Source: Agrobacterium vitis (GTDB lineage: Bacteria > Pseudomonadota > Alphaproteobacteria > Rhizobiales > Rhizobiaceae). From it: 64,000 nucleotides of DNA. The position numbers and the translations under genes are program-made. Position 1 is the stretch's first letter, and every line of letters starts with the position of its first letter. The notes under the pieces are model-generated. The model saw only the letters and a list, made by a program, of their open reading frames with translations, was not told the DNA's origin and did no database searches. Positions 46,322 to 55,323 of this stretch are shown here, piece after piece. Location: the NCBI RefSeq assembly GCF_013337045.2, contig NZ_CP118259.1, forward strand, positions 62,001-126,000, written 5' to 3'.

Positions 46322-47248
46322 ATGATCCTGTGTTGCGGTGAAGCCCTGATTGACATGTTGCCACGCGAAACGACGTTGGGCGAAAAAGGCTTTTCGCCCT
46401 ATGCAGGCGGCGCGGTCTTCAATACCGGCATTGCGCTTGGACGCCTGGGCGTTGCCTCCGGCTTCTTCACAGGCCTTTCCGATGACATGATGGGTGATAT
46501 CCTGCGTGACACCCTGCGTGCCAGCCATGTGGATTTCAGCTATTGCGCCACCTTGTCGCGGCCCACTACCATTGCCTTCGTCAAGCTGGTCGATGGCCAT
46601 GCCACCTACGCCTTCTACGATGAGAACACCGCTGGACGGATGATCACCGAGGCCGACCTGCCAGCCCTGGGCGAGGATTGCGAAGCGCTGCATTTCGGTG
46701 CAATCAGCCTGATCCCGGAGCCCTGCGGCTCGACCTATGAAGCGCTGCTCAACCGCGAGCACGAGACCCGGGTGATCTCGCTTGATCCCAATATCCGCCC
46801 CGGCTTCATCAAGGACAAGGCCGCCCATATGGCCCGCATCCGCCGCATGGCGGCGCTTTCCGACATCGTCAAGTTTTCCGATGAGGATCTTGCCTGGTTC
46901 GGCTTGGAAGGCGACGAGGACACGCTTGCCCGCCATTGGCTGCATCACGGCGCCAAACTGGTGGTCGTCACCCGCGGCGCCGATGGTGCGGTCGGCTATA
47001 CAGCCGATCACAAGGTCGAAGTGCCGAGCGAAAAGGTCACAGTGGTCGATACGGTTGGCGCTGGCGATACATTCGATGCTGGCGTGCTTGCCTCGCTGAA
47101 AATGCAGAACCTGCTGACCAAGCAACAAGTGGCAAAACTGACGCAAGAACAGATCGCCAAAGCCTTGGCGCTCGGCTCCAAGGCCGCAGCGGTGACGGTA
47201 TCGCGGGCAGGCGCCAATCCGCCCTTTGCGCATGAAATCGGGCTTTGA
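46322..47248 (+). CDS. frk: Fructokinase (PfkB family)
   Basis: Sugar kinase of 308 residues, most like rhizobial fructokinases. PfkB signatures are YAGGAVFNTGIALGRLGV near the start and the anion-hole motif DTVGAGDTFDAGVLASL with the catalytic Asp. The start at 46322 has GGGAGG upstream; the in-frame ATG at 46286 is less suitable. Phosphoglucose isomerase lies about 600 bases downstream on the other strand, consistent with fructose entry into hexose-phosphate metabolism. The sugar specificity is inferred. Confidence 0.9.
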   Translation: MILCCGEALIDMLPRETTLGEKGFSPYAGGAVFNTGIALGRLGVASGFFTGLSDDMMGDILRDTLRASHVDFSYCATLSRPTTIAFVKLVDGHATYAFYDENTAGRMITEADLPALGEDCEALHFGAISLIPEPCGSTYEALLNREHETRVISLDPNIRPGFIKDKAAHMARIRRMAALSDIVKFSDEDLAWFGLEGDEDTLARHWLHHGAKLVVVTRGADGAVGYTADHKVEVPSEKVTVVDTVGAGDTFDAGVLASLKMQNLLTKQQVAKLTQEQIAKALALGSKAAAVTVSRAGANPPFAHEIGL

Positions 47249-47263
47249 TTTCCAAGGGCATTT

Positions 47264-47320
47264 CTACAGCGCCGTGCGCCATATATGGCGCACAAAGGTT
47301 CGCTGTAGCGCTTTATATCT
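47264..47320. repeat. Palindromic intergenic repeat, family 1, copy B
   Basis: Perfect core GCGCCATATATGGCGC inside outer arms CTACAGCG / CGCTGTAG, ending CGCTTTATATCT. It is the inverted counterpart of 1457-1511. Its right edge touches the stop codon of the broken VOC gene. Confidence 0.75.
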
Positions 47321-47837
47321 ATAACGCCCATGCAGAATTCTGGAGAACGACCCGGTAACCATCCGGGTCTTCGAATGTCCGGCCGAGGTTATCTCAATAG
47401 GGATTGTAGGATGTAATACGAAGATTCATTGAAAATGACTCTTCGTATTCCCCTTGAAAATATCTCAAGCCTCTGATGCATTTGAGATATTTTCAATGTC
47501 TTCAAGTCGAGGATGCGTGAGCATCTTCGAGACTTGGTGTAACAGGTCGAAAGCCGGCATCCCGCATTCGGTTGACAGCCGCCTGCCACGCATCCTCCTC
47601 CGGCAGATAAAAGACCAGCAGATTGTCCTGCGTCGGTGCCCGTCCGACTGAATGCCCGATATGATGGGTGAATTCCAGGTGATATGGCCAGCGCTTATGG
47701 CCGAACATCACGCCGTTAAAGCCATTATGGTCGCGGAACGAGGCAATTTCCTCAAAGCCGAGGCCGGATTGATGGAAGGGCCGAAGCCCTTCTATGTTGT
47801 CAGTCGGTCGTGCCACCCGCAAAATTGGGGCGGACAT
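47319..47837 (-). pseudogene. Disrupted VOC (glyoxalase-fold) family gene
   Basis: The 5' part (47837 down to about 47540) encodes a clear VOC protein start (SAPILRVARPTDNIEGLRPF, GLGFEEIASF, GHKRWPYHLEFTHHIGHSVG, NLLVFYLPEED, AGFRPVTP). The frame then enters a three-hairpin repeat and stops. The missing C-terminus is found on the other side (about 47405 to 47322) and reads NPY-stop-DNLGRTFEDPDGYRVVLQN, with a stop where Trp is expected. The gene was therefore split by the repeat and has also gained a nonsense codon. A truncated 111-residue product could still be made but would lack the last metal-binding strand. Confidence 0.82.
47415..47535. repeat. Three-hairpin repeat element, copy B (inserted in VOC gene)
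   Basis: Stem 1 AATACGAAGA / TCTTCGTATT (47415-47449), stem 2 GAAAATATCTCAA / TTGAGATATTTTC (47456-47494), stem 3 TCGAGGAT / ATCTTCGA (47507-47530, extended by AAGTC / GACTT). Spacing between stems 2 and 3 and the CGAGGAT-8-ATCYTCG core match copy A at 13051-13165. Flanking TTACACC and TTACATCC on the VOC coding strand may be a target duplication. Confidence 0.78.
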
Positions 47838-47839
47838 GA

Positions 47840-49465
47840 TTATCGATCCAGATGGCTCAACGCAGCCACCAGACCTGCCGTGGATGCATCTTGCCCATCG
47901 GTGCCGGCCTTGCCCTGTACCACCGGCAAGAGGCCGGTTGCCAGTTCCTTACCCAGCTCCACGCCCCATTGATCGAAGGAATTGATGCCGAACAGCACGC
48001 CTTCGACAAACACCCGGTGTTCGTAAAGGGCGATCAGGCGACCGAGCGCGAAAGGGGTCAACTGTTCGTAGACAAAGGTGATCGATGGGCGGTTGCCGGT
48101 AAAGACCCGGTGCGGGGCGATATGATCGGCCTTGGCCTGGTCCATGCCGGATTTCAGCAGCTGTCCTTTGGCCTCATCCAGCGTGCGGCCCTTCATCAGG
48201 GCTGCCGATTGGGCCAGGCAATTGGCAATCAGCAAATCGTGCTGATGGCGCAGTTCTGGCTCGAAGCCCTTGGCGGCAATCATAAACTCGGCTGGGATCA
48301 CGCTCGTTCCCTGATGGATCAGCTGGTAGAAGGCGTGCTGGCCATTGGTGCCGGGTTCACCCCAGACCACTGGCCCGGAATTGCCCTTCACCGGGCTGCC
48401 ATCAATGGTCACACCCTTGCCGTTCGATTCCATGTCGAGCTGCTGGAGATAGGCCGGGAAGCGCGACAGACGCTGATCGTAGGGCAGGATGGCGCGGGTC
48501 GGGTAATCCAGCACATTGCGATGGTGATAGCCGATAGCGCCCAGCAGCATTGGCAGGTTTTCCCGGAAAGGCGCGGTGCGGAAATGCATATCCATGGCAT
48601 GGGCGCCGGCCAGGAATTCTAAGAAATTATCGGCGCCGACAGCAATCATCAGCGGCAGGCCGATGGCCGACCAGATGGAATAGCGTCCGCCGACCCAATC
48701 CCAGAAGCCGAACACCCGATCTGACCCGATGCCGAAGGCCGCGACCTTGTCGAGCGCCGTCGAAACGGCGGCAAAGTGATCGCCAACGGCATTTTCGCCC
48801 AGCGCCGAGGCAATGAAGGCCCGTGCCGTTGCGGCATTGGTCATGGTCTCGATGGTGGTGAAGGTCTTGGAGGCGACGATGAACAGTGTCGTTTCCGGCT
48901 CCAGCAGCTTCAGCGTATCGGCGATATGGGCGCCATCGACATTGGAGACGAAATGCAGGCGCGGGCCGTCGTGAAACGGTGCCAGCGCCAGCGTTGCCAT
49001 GGCGGGGCCGAGATCCGAGCCACCAATGCCGATATTGACCACATCGGTGATCTGGAGGCCGGTCGAGCCGGTAATCGTGCCTTGGCGCAGGCCTTCCGCA
49101 AACGCCGACATGGCGTGCAGCACGGCATTGACATCCGGCATGACGTTCTTGCCATCGACTACGACAGGCGTGTTGGCCCGGTTGCGCAGTGCCGTATGCA
49201 AGACGGCACGGCCTTCTGTAAAGTTGATGGCCTCGCCGTTAAACATCGCTTCGCGCTTTTCAGCCACGCCACCTTGCGTGCAGAGCTTTTCCAGCAGCGC
49301 CATGATCTCGTCATTGACGGCGCATTTGGAGTAATCCATCAGCAGATCGTCAAAGCGGGTGGAAAACCGCTCGAAACGTTTGGGATCGCTTGCAAAAGCG
49401 CTGCGAATATCAGTGGCGGCGGTGGCCGCGACGGTGGACTTCAGCTGTTCGACGATAGCGTACAT
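47840..49465 (-). CDS. pgi: Glucose-6-phosphate isomerase
   Basis: Interconverts glucose 6-phosphate and fructose 6-phosphate. Family motifs are visible: [65 protein letters not shown] with the catalytic Glu region, [19 protein letters not shown] (active-site His) and [14 protein letters not shown] (Lys). The length is 541 residues from the ATG at 49465; two earlier in-frame codons up to 49483 are possible. It converges with frk across the broken VOC gene. Confidence 0.97.
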   Translation of the reverse strand: MYAIVEQLKSTVAATAATDIRSAFASDPKRFERFSTRFDDLLMDYSKCAVNDEIMALLEKLCTQGGVAEKREAMFNGEAINFTEGRAVLHTALRNRANTPVVVDGKNVMPDVNAVLHAMSAFAEGLRQGTITGSTGLQITDVVNIGIGGSDLGPAMATLALAPFHDGPRLHFVSNVDGAHIADTLKLLEPETTLFIVASKTFTTIETMTNAATARAFIASALGENAVGDHFAAVSTALDKVAAFGIGSDRVFGFWDWVGGRYSIWSAIGLPLMIAVGADNFLEFLAGAHAMDMHFRTAPFRENLPMLLGAIGYHHRNVLDYPTRAILPYDQRLSRFPAYLQQLDMESNGKGVTIDGSPVKGNSGPVVWGEPGTNGQHAFYQLIHQGTSVIPAEFMIAAKGFEPELRHQHDLLIANCLAQSAALMKGRTLDEAKGQLLKSGMDQAKADHIAPHRVFTGNRPSITFVYEQLTPFALGRLIALYEHRVFVEGVLFGINSFDQWGVELGKELATGLLPVVQGKAGTDGQDASTAGLVAALSHLDR

Positions 49466-49497
49466 TCGCATACTCCAATCCAATCACGGACGGGAAC

Positions 49498-49533
49498 CTA
49501 CTGCATAATTCCCAAAACAGGAATGTTTTAAGG
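49498..49533. repeat. Palindromic repeat, family 3, copy B
   Basis: CTACTGCATAATTCC followed by CAAAACAGGAATGTTTTAAGG. It is the inverted counterpart of 35456-35490 and lies just upstream of pgi. Confidence 0.6.
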
Positions 49534-49597
49534 GGAAAAATAATCCGATAAAACTGAGGGATGATTGCCCTTTCTCCCCCGCAAGGCAGAGAAGACT

Positions 49598-49626
49598 GAC
49601 GAGGGGGCGGAAAGCCCCATCTCGTC
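49598..49626 (-). terminator. Probable fadD terminator hairpin
   Basis: Arms GACGAG / CTCGTC with inner GGGGC / GCCCC pairing, about 20 bases after the fadD stop. The T-run is weak, so efficiency is uncertain. Confidence 0.45.
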
Positions 49627-49644
49627 CTTGTCTGTCCGGAGTCT

Positions 49645-51345
49645 TTAAGGTCTCAGATCCTTGCGCAGGATCTTGCCGACGTTGGATTTCGGCAATTCCT
49701 CAAGAAAGGCCACATGGCGGGGTCGCTTGTAATTGGTCAGGTTTGTGGCGCAATGATCCTTGATCTGCTGCTCCGTCAAGCTTGGGTCCTTGCGCACCAC
49801 GAACAGTTTGACGGCTTCACCGGAATGCGGGTCAGGAACACCGATCGCCGCTGCCTCCAGCACGCCGGGATGCATGACCGCGACTTCTTCGATCTCGTTG
49901 GGATAGACATTGAAACCGGAGACCAGGATCATATCCTTCTTGCGGTCAACGATCTTGGTATAGCCGCGGGCGTCCATGAAGCCCATGTCGCCGGTGCGGA
50001 AAAACCCATCCTCGGTCATGGCCCGGGCCGTTTCTTCCGGCCGTTGCCAGTAACCTGCCATGACCTGCGGTCCACGAATGCAGATTTCTCCGACCTCTCC
50101 CAAAGCCAGGCTTTCGCCCTGTTCATCACGAATATCGACATCGGTGGAGGAAATCGGCATGCCAATGCAGCCGCTGAAGTCCTTGTCGTTCATGCGGTTG
50201 GCGGTTGCCACCGGCGAGGTTTCCGACAGGCCGTAGCCCTCGGTGATCGGGCAACCGGTAATCTGGTGCCAACGCTCAGCGATTGGTCGCTGCACAGACA
50301 TGCCACCGGCAAAGGTCAGTTGCAGATGGGAAAAGTCCAGCTTACGGAAGGCCTCATTGTTCATCAGCGCGTTGAACAGCGTATTCAAACCGATGATGAT
50401 ATTGAAATCATGCCGGGACAGCTCCTTGGCAAAGCCTGGAATGTCACGTGGATTGGCAATCAGGATATTGTGGCCGCCGCTGGCAATGCCCATCAGGGCG
50501 TTCACGGTCAGCGCAAAGATATGATAGAGCGGCAAAGCGCAGATGAAGGTCAGCGTTTCCGGTCTTGGGCGCGTATCGAAAGCTGACCCCAACCACAGCG
50601 ACATCTGCATGGTATTGGCAATGAGGTTGCCATGGGTCAGCACCGCCCCCTTGGAAACGCCTGTCGTGCCGCCGGTATATTGCAAAAAGGCGATATCGTT
50701 GCGCGAAAGAGTTTCAGGCCGCAATCGGGCTTTTCCACCTGCGGCCAACACCGATGCGAAGCTTCGGGAATTGGCAATCGACCAGGCCGGCACGAGCTTC
50801 TTCACCTTGCGAACGATGAAATTCACCAGATGGCCCTTGAGGCCAAGCATGTCGCCCATGCTGGTCACGACCACGTGGCGTAGGGACACCTTGTCCATCA
50901 CCGCCTGTACCGTGTGGGCAAAATTCTCGAGCACGAAAATCGCAACCGCGCCGGAATCCTTCAGCTGATGCGCCAGTTCGCGGGGAGTATAGAGCGGATT
51001 GACATTGACGACGATCATTCCGGCCTTGAGGATGCCAAACACAATAACCGGGTTTTGCAAGACATTGGGCATCATCACGGCGATCCGGTCGCCTTTGCTG
51101 AACCCTTCCGCTTGCAGCCAGGCGGCAATTTTCGTCGCCTGCTCACCAAGTTCCTGGAAGGTCATGGAGCGACCCATGCTGGTGAAGGCCTTGCGGGAGG
51201 CATAGGTCACGCAGTTTTCATCAAACAGTTCGGGTAGCGATTCGTGATCGAGGGGCGGTAGTTCCGCAGGCACCGAGGCAGGATAGGATGCAAGCCAGAT
51301 GCGGCGCGACGCAAAATTGCTTTCAGGCCTGGACAGAGTATTCAT
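49645..51345 (-). CDS. fadD: Long-chain fatty acid-CoA ligase
   Basis: Activates fatty acids to acyl-CoA for beta-oxidation or membrane lipid use. AMP-binding motif YTGGTTGVSKGAVLTHGNLI, ITEGYGLSETSPVATAN, then DGFFRTGDMGFMDARGY and IVDRKKDMILVSGFNVYPNEIEEV with the adenylation-domain hinge. The catalytic Lys is near SNVGKILRKDLRP at the C-terminus. At 566 residues it is full length. Its upstream region carries a TTGACGTAAACGTCAA palindrome, suggesting control with fatty-acid or branched-chain catabolism genes. Confidence 0.94.
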   Translation of the reverse strand: MNTLSRPESNFASRRIWLASYPASVPAELPPLDHESLPELFDENCVTYASRKAFTSMGRSMTFQELGEQATKIAAWLQAEGFSKGDRIAVMMPNVLQNPVIVFGILKAGMIVVNVNPLYTPRELAHQLKDSGAVAIFVLENFAHTVQAVMDKVSLRHVVVTSMGDMLGLKGHLVNFIVRKVKKLVPAWSIANSRSFASVLAAGGKARLRPETLSRNDIAFLQYTGGTTGVSKGAVLTHGNLIANTMQMSLWLGSAFDTRPRPETLTFICALPLYHIFALTVNALMGIASGGHNILIANPRDIPGFAKELSRHDFNIIIGLNTLFNALMNNEAFRKLDFSHLQLTFAGGMSVQRPIAERWHQITGCPITEGYGLSETSPVATANRMNDKDFSGCIGMPISSTDVDIRDEQGESLALGEVGEICIRGPQVMAGYWQRPEETARAMTEDGFFRTGDMGFMDARGYTKIVDRKKDMILVSGFNVYPNEIEEVAVMHPGVLEAAAIGVPDPHSGEAVKLFVVRKDPSLTEQQIKDHCATNLTNYKRPRHVAFLEELPKSNVGKILRKDLRP

Positions 51346-51652
51346 TCCTCACTCCCTTTTTCGACTTCCTGCCCCTCCCTCCTCAAGGTGATGACAGTGC
51401 GCCCGACCACGCACTCCAAATATGGAGCTTTGAGCTCCAGGAATGCAAGTCCAACGTTATAGTAACTTTGACGTAAACGTCAATTAATCCCCAACGAAAA
51501 TAATTCGGAATCATTTTGTTCCACGGCATCGAAGATTTTCACGCACCGGCAGCTTCAACGACAACTGCATGGCGACCAGTTTCGCATTGAACCAACCTGT
51601 CGGTGATGCGTTAGCTCTTGTGAAACTTCACGCAAACAAGGAGGAAAGTGTC
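51346..51652. other. Divergent fadD / BON intergenic region, 307 bases
   Basis: It contains the operator palindrome at 51468-51483, a short stem GGAGCTTTGAGCTCC near 51424-51438, and the strong ribosome site AAGGAGGAAAG before the BON gene. Frame is open from 51569 but no family match supports a longer BON protein. Confidence 0.55.
51468..51483. promoter_or_regulatory. Operator palindrome before fadD
   Basis: Perfect 16-base palindrome TTGACGTAAACGTCAA with 7-base arms. It resembles LiuR-type (MerR family) sites and the longer version at 23008-23029. Confidence 0.65.
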
Positions 51653-51934
51653 ATGGTCTTCAAACCGGCTAAAACTTTCGGGGAGGCCCCTGAGATCGTT
51701 GAGGAAAATCCGCCTCTGGCAGAGCTGGAAACGGCGGTGGCCTCTCAGCTTGCTGGTTCCGACGGTATCGATGCCTCTGATATTGAGGTGATAGCGCTCG
51801 GTAATGAAATTTGCTTGCGAGGCCTTGTCTATTCCGAGAGCGAAGTCGACCGGGCTATTGAAGTCGCTCTTTCAGTTCCCGGTGTTTTCAAGGTTTCCGT
51901 CGATCTGGAAATTGTTGAACGCACGATCCATTGA
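51653..51934 (+). CDS. BON-domain protein
   Basis: Small protein of 93 residues made almost wholly of one BON domain: LETAVASQLAGSDGIDASDIEVI, GNEICLRGLVYSESEVDRAIE and VPGVFKVSVDLEIVE. BON domains bind lipids or proteins at membranes; no signal peptide is present, so this one is probably cytoplasmic. AAGGAGGAAAG gives a very strong ribosome site, suggesting abundant expression. It is monocistronic, with a terminator at 51984. Confidence 0.85.
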   Translation: MVFKPAKTFGEAPEIVEENPPLAELETAVASQLAGSDGIDASDIEVIALGNEICLRGLVYSESEVDRAIEVALSVPGVFKVSVDLEIVERTIH

Positions 51935-51983
51935 CGCGGGCCTCCACACGCGGCGCGTGGGCGTATGGCACCACTCCATAAAC

Positions 51984-52014
51984 AATAAAGGCCCGGGAAA
52001 AACCCGGGCCTTTA
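51984..52014. terminator. Bidirectional terminator between BON gene and glgX
   Basis: Stem AAAGGCCCGGG / CCCGGGCCTTT with loop AAAAA; A and T rich on both sides, serving both convergent genes. Confidence 0.88.
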
Positions 52015-52036
52015 TCACTTCAGTTGCCATCGCAGA

Positions 52037-54253
52037 TCAGGTTTGAATCGTCCGCAAAAGCGCCATGCTGCGCGGCAGCAATTTGAATTTTTCGCCTTGC
52101 TTGACCTTCTCACCCTGACGCTCCGGATCGCCGGTGATTAGTTCGAGCACCCGTTCTCCGCCGCTCTCCTTGGGAATGGTGAAGATGGTATCTTCATCGA
52201 GCGGATTGAACAGCATCATGATATCCGACCAGATGCCTTCTTCGACCTGAAGGTCTTCGCGGTGAAGACGTGTGATCAGCGCATTGCTGTTTTCCCAGTT
52301 TTCCGAGGTTTGACGGCCGCCGCTGACGCTGTACCAATCGATCATCATGCCATCGCGCCAGTTCTCCCGCCGCAGCAATGGCTGCTCCTTGCGAAGTGCG
52401 ATCACCCGCCGTGTGAAATCACGCAGGGCATCGGCGCTGTCGGGCAGATTTTCCCAATGCAGCCAGCTGATTTCACTATCCTGGCAATAGCCGTTGTTAT
52501 TGCCCATCTGCGAACGACCGAATTCGTCACCGGCCAGCAGCATCGGCGTGCCATGGGAAAACAGCAGGGTGGCCAGGAAATTGCGCTTCTGGCGCTCGCG
52601 CACCGCATTGGTGCCTTCGTCATCGGTCGGACCTTCGTGGCCATAATTATGGCTGCGATTGTCATTGTGACCGTCGTTATTATCCTCGCCATTGTCTTCG
52701 TTATGCTTGCCATCATAGGAGACGAGGTCATTTAGCGTGAAGCCATCATGGGCGGTGATGAAATTGACGCTGGCCCAGGGGCGGCGGCCGCGCTGGTCGT
52801 AGAGATCGCCGGAGCCCAGCAGACGCGCCGCGAAATCCGGAGCGCAATTGTCACCGTTCAGCCAATACTCGCGGCAACTGTCACGGTATTTGTCATTCCA
52901 CTCCGCCCAGCCGGGCGGAAAGCCGCCAACCTGATAACCACCTGGACCAATATCCCACGGCTCGCCGATCAGCTTGACGCCGGCAAGGGTCGGGTCCTGG
53001 GTAACCGCGTCGAAAAAGCCACCGCGCTCATCGAAGCCTTCAGGCTCGCGGCCCAGAATGGTGCCGAGATCGAAGCGGAAACCATCGACATGCATGTCAT
53101 CGGCCCAGTAACGCAGCGAGTCCATCACCATCTGCAGAACCCGCGGATGGGAGGTGTTCACCGTGTTGCCGGTGCCGGTATCATTGATGTAATAGCGGTG
53201 ATTGTCCGGCAGGGTGCGATAGTAGGAAAAGTTGTCGATGCCCTTGAAGGACAGCGTCGAGCCAAGCTCATTGCCTTCCGCCGTGTGATTGTAGACCACG
53301 TCGAGAATGACCTCGATGCCGCCATCATGGAAAGCGCGCACCATGTCGCGGAAGCCCTGGATGCCGTTGGCGCCGTAATAACGGTGCGCAGGGGCAAAAA
53401 AGCCGATGGTGTTATAGCCCCAGTAATTCTTCAGGCCCTTGTCCAGCAACGGGCCGTCATCCGGGAAGGCGTGGATGGGCAGCAGCTCGACAGAGGTAAT
53501 GCCAAGGCTCTTGATATAATCGACCGCCGCCTTGTGACCCAGGCCTTCGAACGTGCCGCGCAGCTCCTGCGGAATGGCCGGATTGAGCTGTGTGAAGCCT
53601 TTGACATGGGTTTCGTAAACAATCGTATCGGCCCAGGAGACCTGAGGACGGCGATCATTCCCCCAATCGATCTGGTTCGGATCGACGACCCGGCATTTTG
53701 GCATGAAGGCTGCGCTGTCGAGATCGTTGAAGGACAGGTCCTTGTCCGCATCATCGAAATGATAGCCGAACACTTCCGGCGACCAACGGATATCGCCCAC
53801 CAGTTCGCGGGCATAGGGGTCGAGCAGCAGCTTGTTGTGATTGAAGCGATGGCCGTTCTCCGGCTCGAACGGTCCATGGACACGAAAACCGTAGAGCGCG
53901 CCGGGCTTCAGCCCCGGTACGAAACCATGCCAGATCTCATTGGTGTAGTCAGGCAGATCCATCCGGGCGATCTCAATAGAGCCACTGGGATCATAGAGAC
54001 ACAGTTCGACGCGATCGGCATGGGCGGAAAACAGGGCGAAATTAACCCCTTCACCAGTGTAGCGGGCGCCCAGCCGTTGCCACTCGCCGGGAAGAATTTT
54101 GAAGTTACTTGTTTTGATATCCATGGTCGCTCTCAGGGCTTGTCGCTGCGGTGCAACAGTAATTCCCTCGCCATGGCTTTGTTCCCATGGCGTGTTCGGT
54201 AAGGCGTCAGGAACAATTACCGGCTTTATCTGTTCGTCATTTCCATTGGTCAT
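52037..54253 (-). CDS. glgX: Glycogen debranching enzyme
   Basis: GH13-family isoamylase-type enzyme that removes side chains during glycogen breakdown. The order is an N-terminal CBM48-like domain (RYTGEGVNFALFSAHADRVELC), then catalytic motifs EVILDVVYNHTAEGNE, DGFRFDLGTILGREP (nucleophile Asp), VKLIGEPWDIGPGGYQVG (acid Glu) and VNFITAHDGFTLNDLVSY. With 738 residues from 54253 it is longer than usual at the N-terminus; the in-frame ATG at 54124 (MDIKTSNFKILPGEWQRLG) would give about 695 residues and is a strong alternative. No other glycogen gene is in the window. Confidence 0.93.
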   Translation of the reverse strand: MTNGNDEQIKPVIVPDALPNTPWEQSHGEGITVAPQRQALRATMDIKTSNFKILPGEWQRLGARYTGEGVNFALFSAHADRVELCLYDPSGSIEIARMDLPDYTNEIWHGFVPGLKPGALYGFRVHGPFEPENGHRFNHNKLLLDPYARELVGDIRWSPEVFGYHFDDADKDLSFNDLDSAAFMPKCRVVDPNQIDWGNDRRPQVSWADTIVYETHVKGFTQLNPAIPQELRGTFEGLGHKAAVDYIKSLGITSVELLPIHAFPDDGPLLDKGLKNYWGYNTIGFFAPAHRYYGANGIQGFRDMVRAFHDGGIEVILDVVYNHTAEGNELGSTLSFKGIDNFSYYRTLPDNHRYYINDTGTGNTVNTSHPRVLQMVMDSLRYWADDMHVDGFRFDLGTILGREPEGFDERGGFFDAVTQDPTLAGVKLIGEPWDIGPGGYQVGGFPPGWAEWNDKYRDSCREYWLNGDNCAPDFAARLLGSGDLYDQRGRRPWASVNFITAHDGFTLNDLVSYDGKHNEDNGEDNNDGHNDNRSHNYGHEGPTDDEGTNAVRERQKRNFLATLLFSHGTPMLLAGDEFGRSQMGNNNGYCQDSEISWLHWENLPDSADALRDFTRRVIALRKEQPLLRRENWRDGMMIDWYSVSGGRQTSENWENSNALITRLHREDLQVEEGIWSDIMMLFNPLDEDTIFTIPKESGGERVLELITGDPERQGEKVKQGEKFKLLPRSMALLRTIQT

Positions 54254-54345
54254 TTCGGCAACGCCCGTCGGCTTGCCGGTGCAGTCAGTGCCGGTGCGGT
54301 CAGTGAATGGGCTGCCAAGTGCCGCGCAACGACACAGAGGGTTGC

Positions 54346-55143
54346 ATGCATCGGAATAAAATGGATGACAGTAAACGTGTGGCGCTGGTCACCGGCGCGG
54401 GTTCCGGCATTGGGCGAGCAGTTGCCCTGAGACTTGCCCAGGATGGCTGCGCCGTCGGGTTACTGGGCCGCACCAAACATGAGTTGGAACAGGTTGCCGA
54501 AGACATAAAGCACTTGGGTGGCAAGGCTATGGTGCTTGTCGCAGATGTCGCTGACAGCTCTTCCATGCGGGCAGGGGTCGAAACATTGATCGCATGGGGT
54601 GGCCGGCTCGACATCGTGGTGGCGAATGCCGGGGTCAATGGCGTCTGGGCGCCAATCGATGAATTGCAGCCGCAGGAATGGGACCAGACCATGGCCATCA
54701 ATCTGCGTGGCACCTATTTGACTTTGCATCTGACAGTGCCGCATTTGCGCCGCAACGGCGGCGGCAGTATTGTCGTTGTCTCTTCCATTAACGGCACGCG
54801 CACCTTCACCTCTCCTGGTGCCACAGCGTATAGCGCCACCAAGGCTGGACAATTGGCGATGGTGCAGCAATTGGCGGTGGAATTGGGTGCCGATCGCATT
54901 CGCATCAATGCGGTTTGCCCAGGCGCCATCGAGACTGAGATCGATGACAATACAAACAAACGCTCTACTGAGCGGCTCGACATCCCACAGCCGCCGCCGC
55001 ATCAGGCTATACCGCTGACGCGGGGTATGCCGGGCACAGCCCAGGACGTTGCCGATCTGATTGGTTTTCTGGCGTCCGATGCAGCCCGCCATATCAGTGG
55101 TACACCCGTCTGGATCGATGGGGCGCAAAGTTTGATCCGATAG
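54346..55143 (+). CDS. Short-chain dehydrogenase/reductase
   Basis: NAD(P)-dependent oxidoreductase of 265 residues. The cofactor motif TGAGSGIGRA, the NAG motif (VVANAGVNGVW), catalytic Ser in VVVSSINGTRTF, and Tyr/Lys in AYSATKAGQLAM are all present. The C-terminal VWIDGAQSLIR is typical. AGAGGG precedes the ATG at 54346; the preceding in-frame ATG at 54307 has no clear ribosome site. The substrate is unknown. It diverges from glgX. Confidence 0.88.
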   Translation: MHRNKMDDSKRVALVTGAGSGIGRAVALRLAQDGCAVGLLGRTKHELEQVAEDIKHLGGKAMVLVADVADSSSMRAGVETLIAWGGRLDIVVANAGVNGVWAPIDELQPQEWDQTMAINLRGTYLTLHLTVPHLRRNGGGSIVVVSSINGTRTFTSPGATAYSATKAGQLAMVQQLAVELGADRIRINAVCPGAIETEIDDNTNKRSTERLDIPQPPPHQAIPLTRGMPGTAQDVADLIGFLASDAARHISGTPVWIDGAQSLIR

Positions 55144-55229
55144 AATGCAACCGGTTTATTTTAATCGAAATAAGTAAAAGGGGAGTTTAATGATGCAATT
55201 GTTTTAACTGTCGTTAAGTTTTGCGTATT

Positions 55230-55244
55230 TTAATTATTTGTTAA
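55230..55244 (+). promoter_or_regulatory. Candidate CtrA-binding site
   Basis: TTAA, seven bases, TTAA, the CtrA full-site pattern, about 80 bases before the receiver gene. A near miss with a 6-base spacer (TTAACTGTCGTTAA) lies at 55203-55216. The region is AT-rich, so a chance match is possible. Confidence 0.45.
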
Positions 55245-55323
55245 GCATGACTTACTCTTTTTGGCCCAAAGTTGAACAAAGACCGCTTTGGCGCGTTAGC
55301 GGCTCAGACAAGGAGACAATGTC

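Noticed and set aside
52748-54202. 484-codon plus-strand open frame opposite glgX
   Set aside because: Antisense frame; glgX carries all its catalytic motifs on the other strand.
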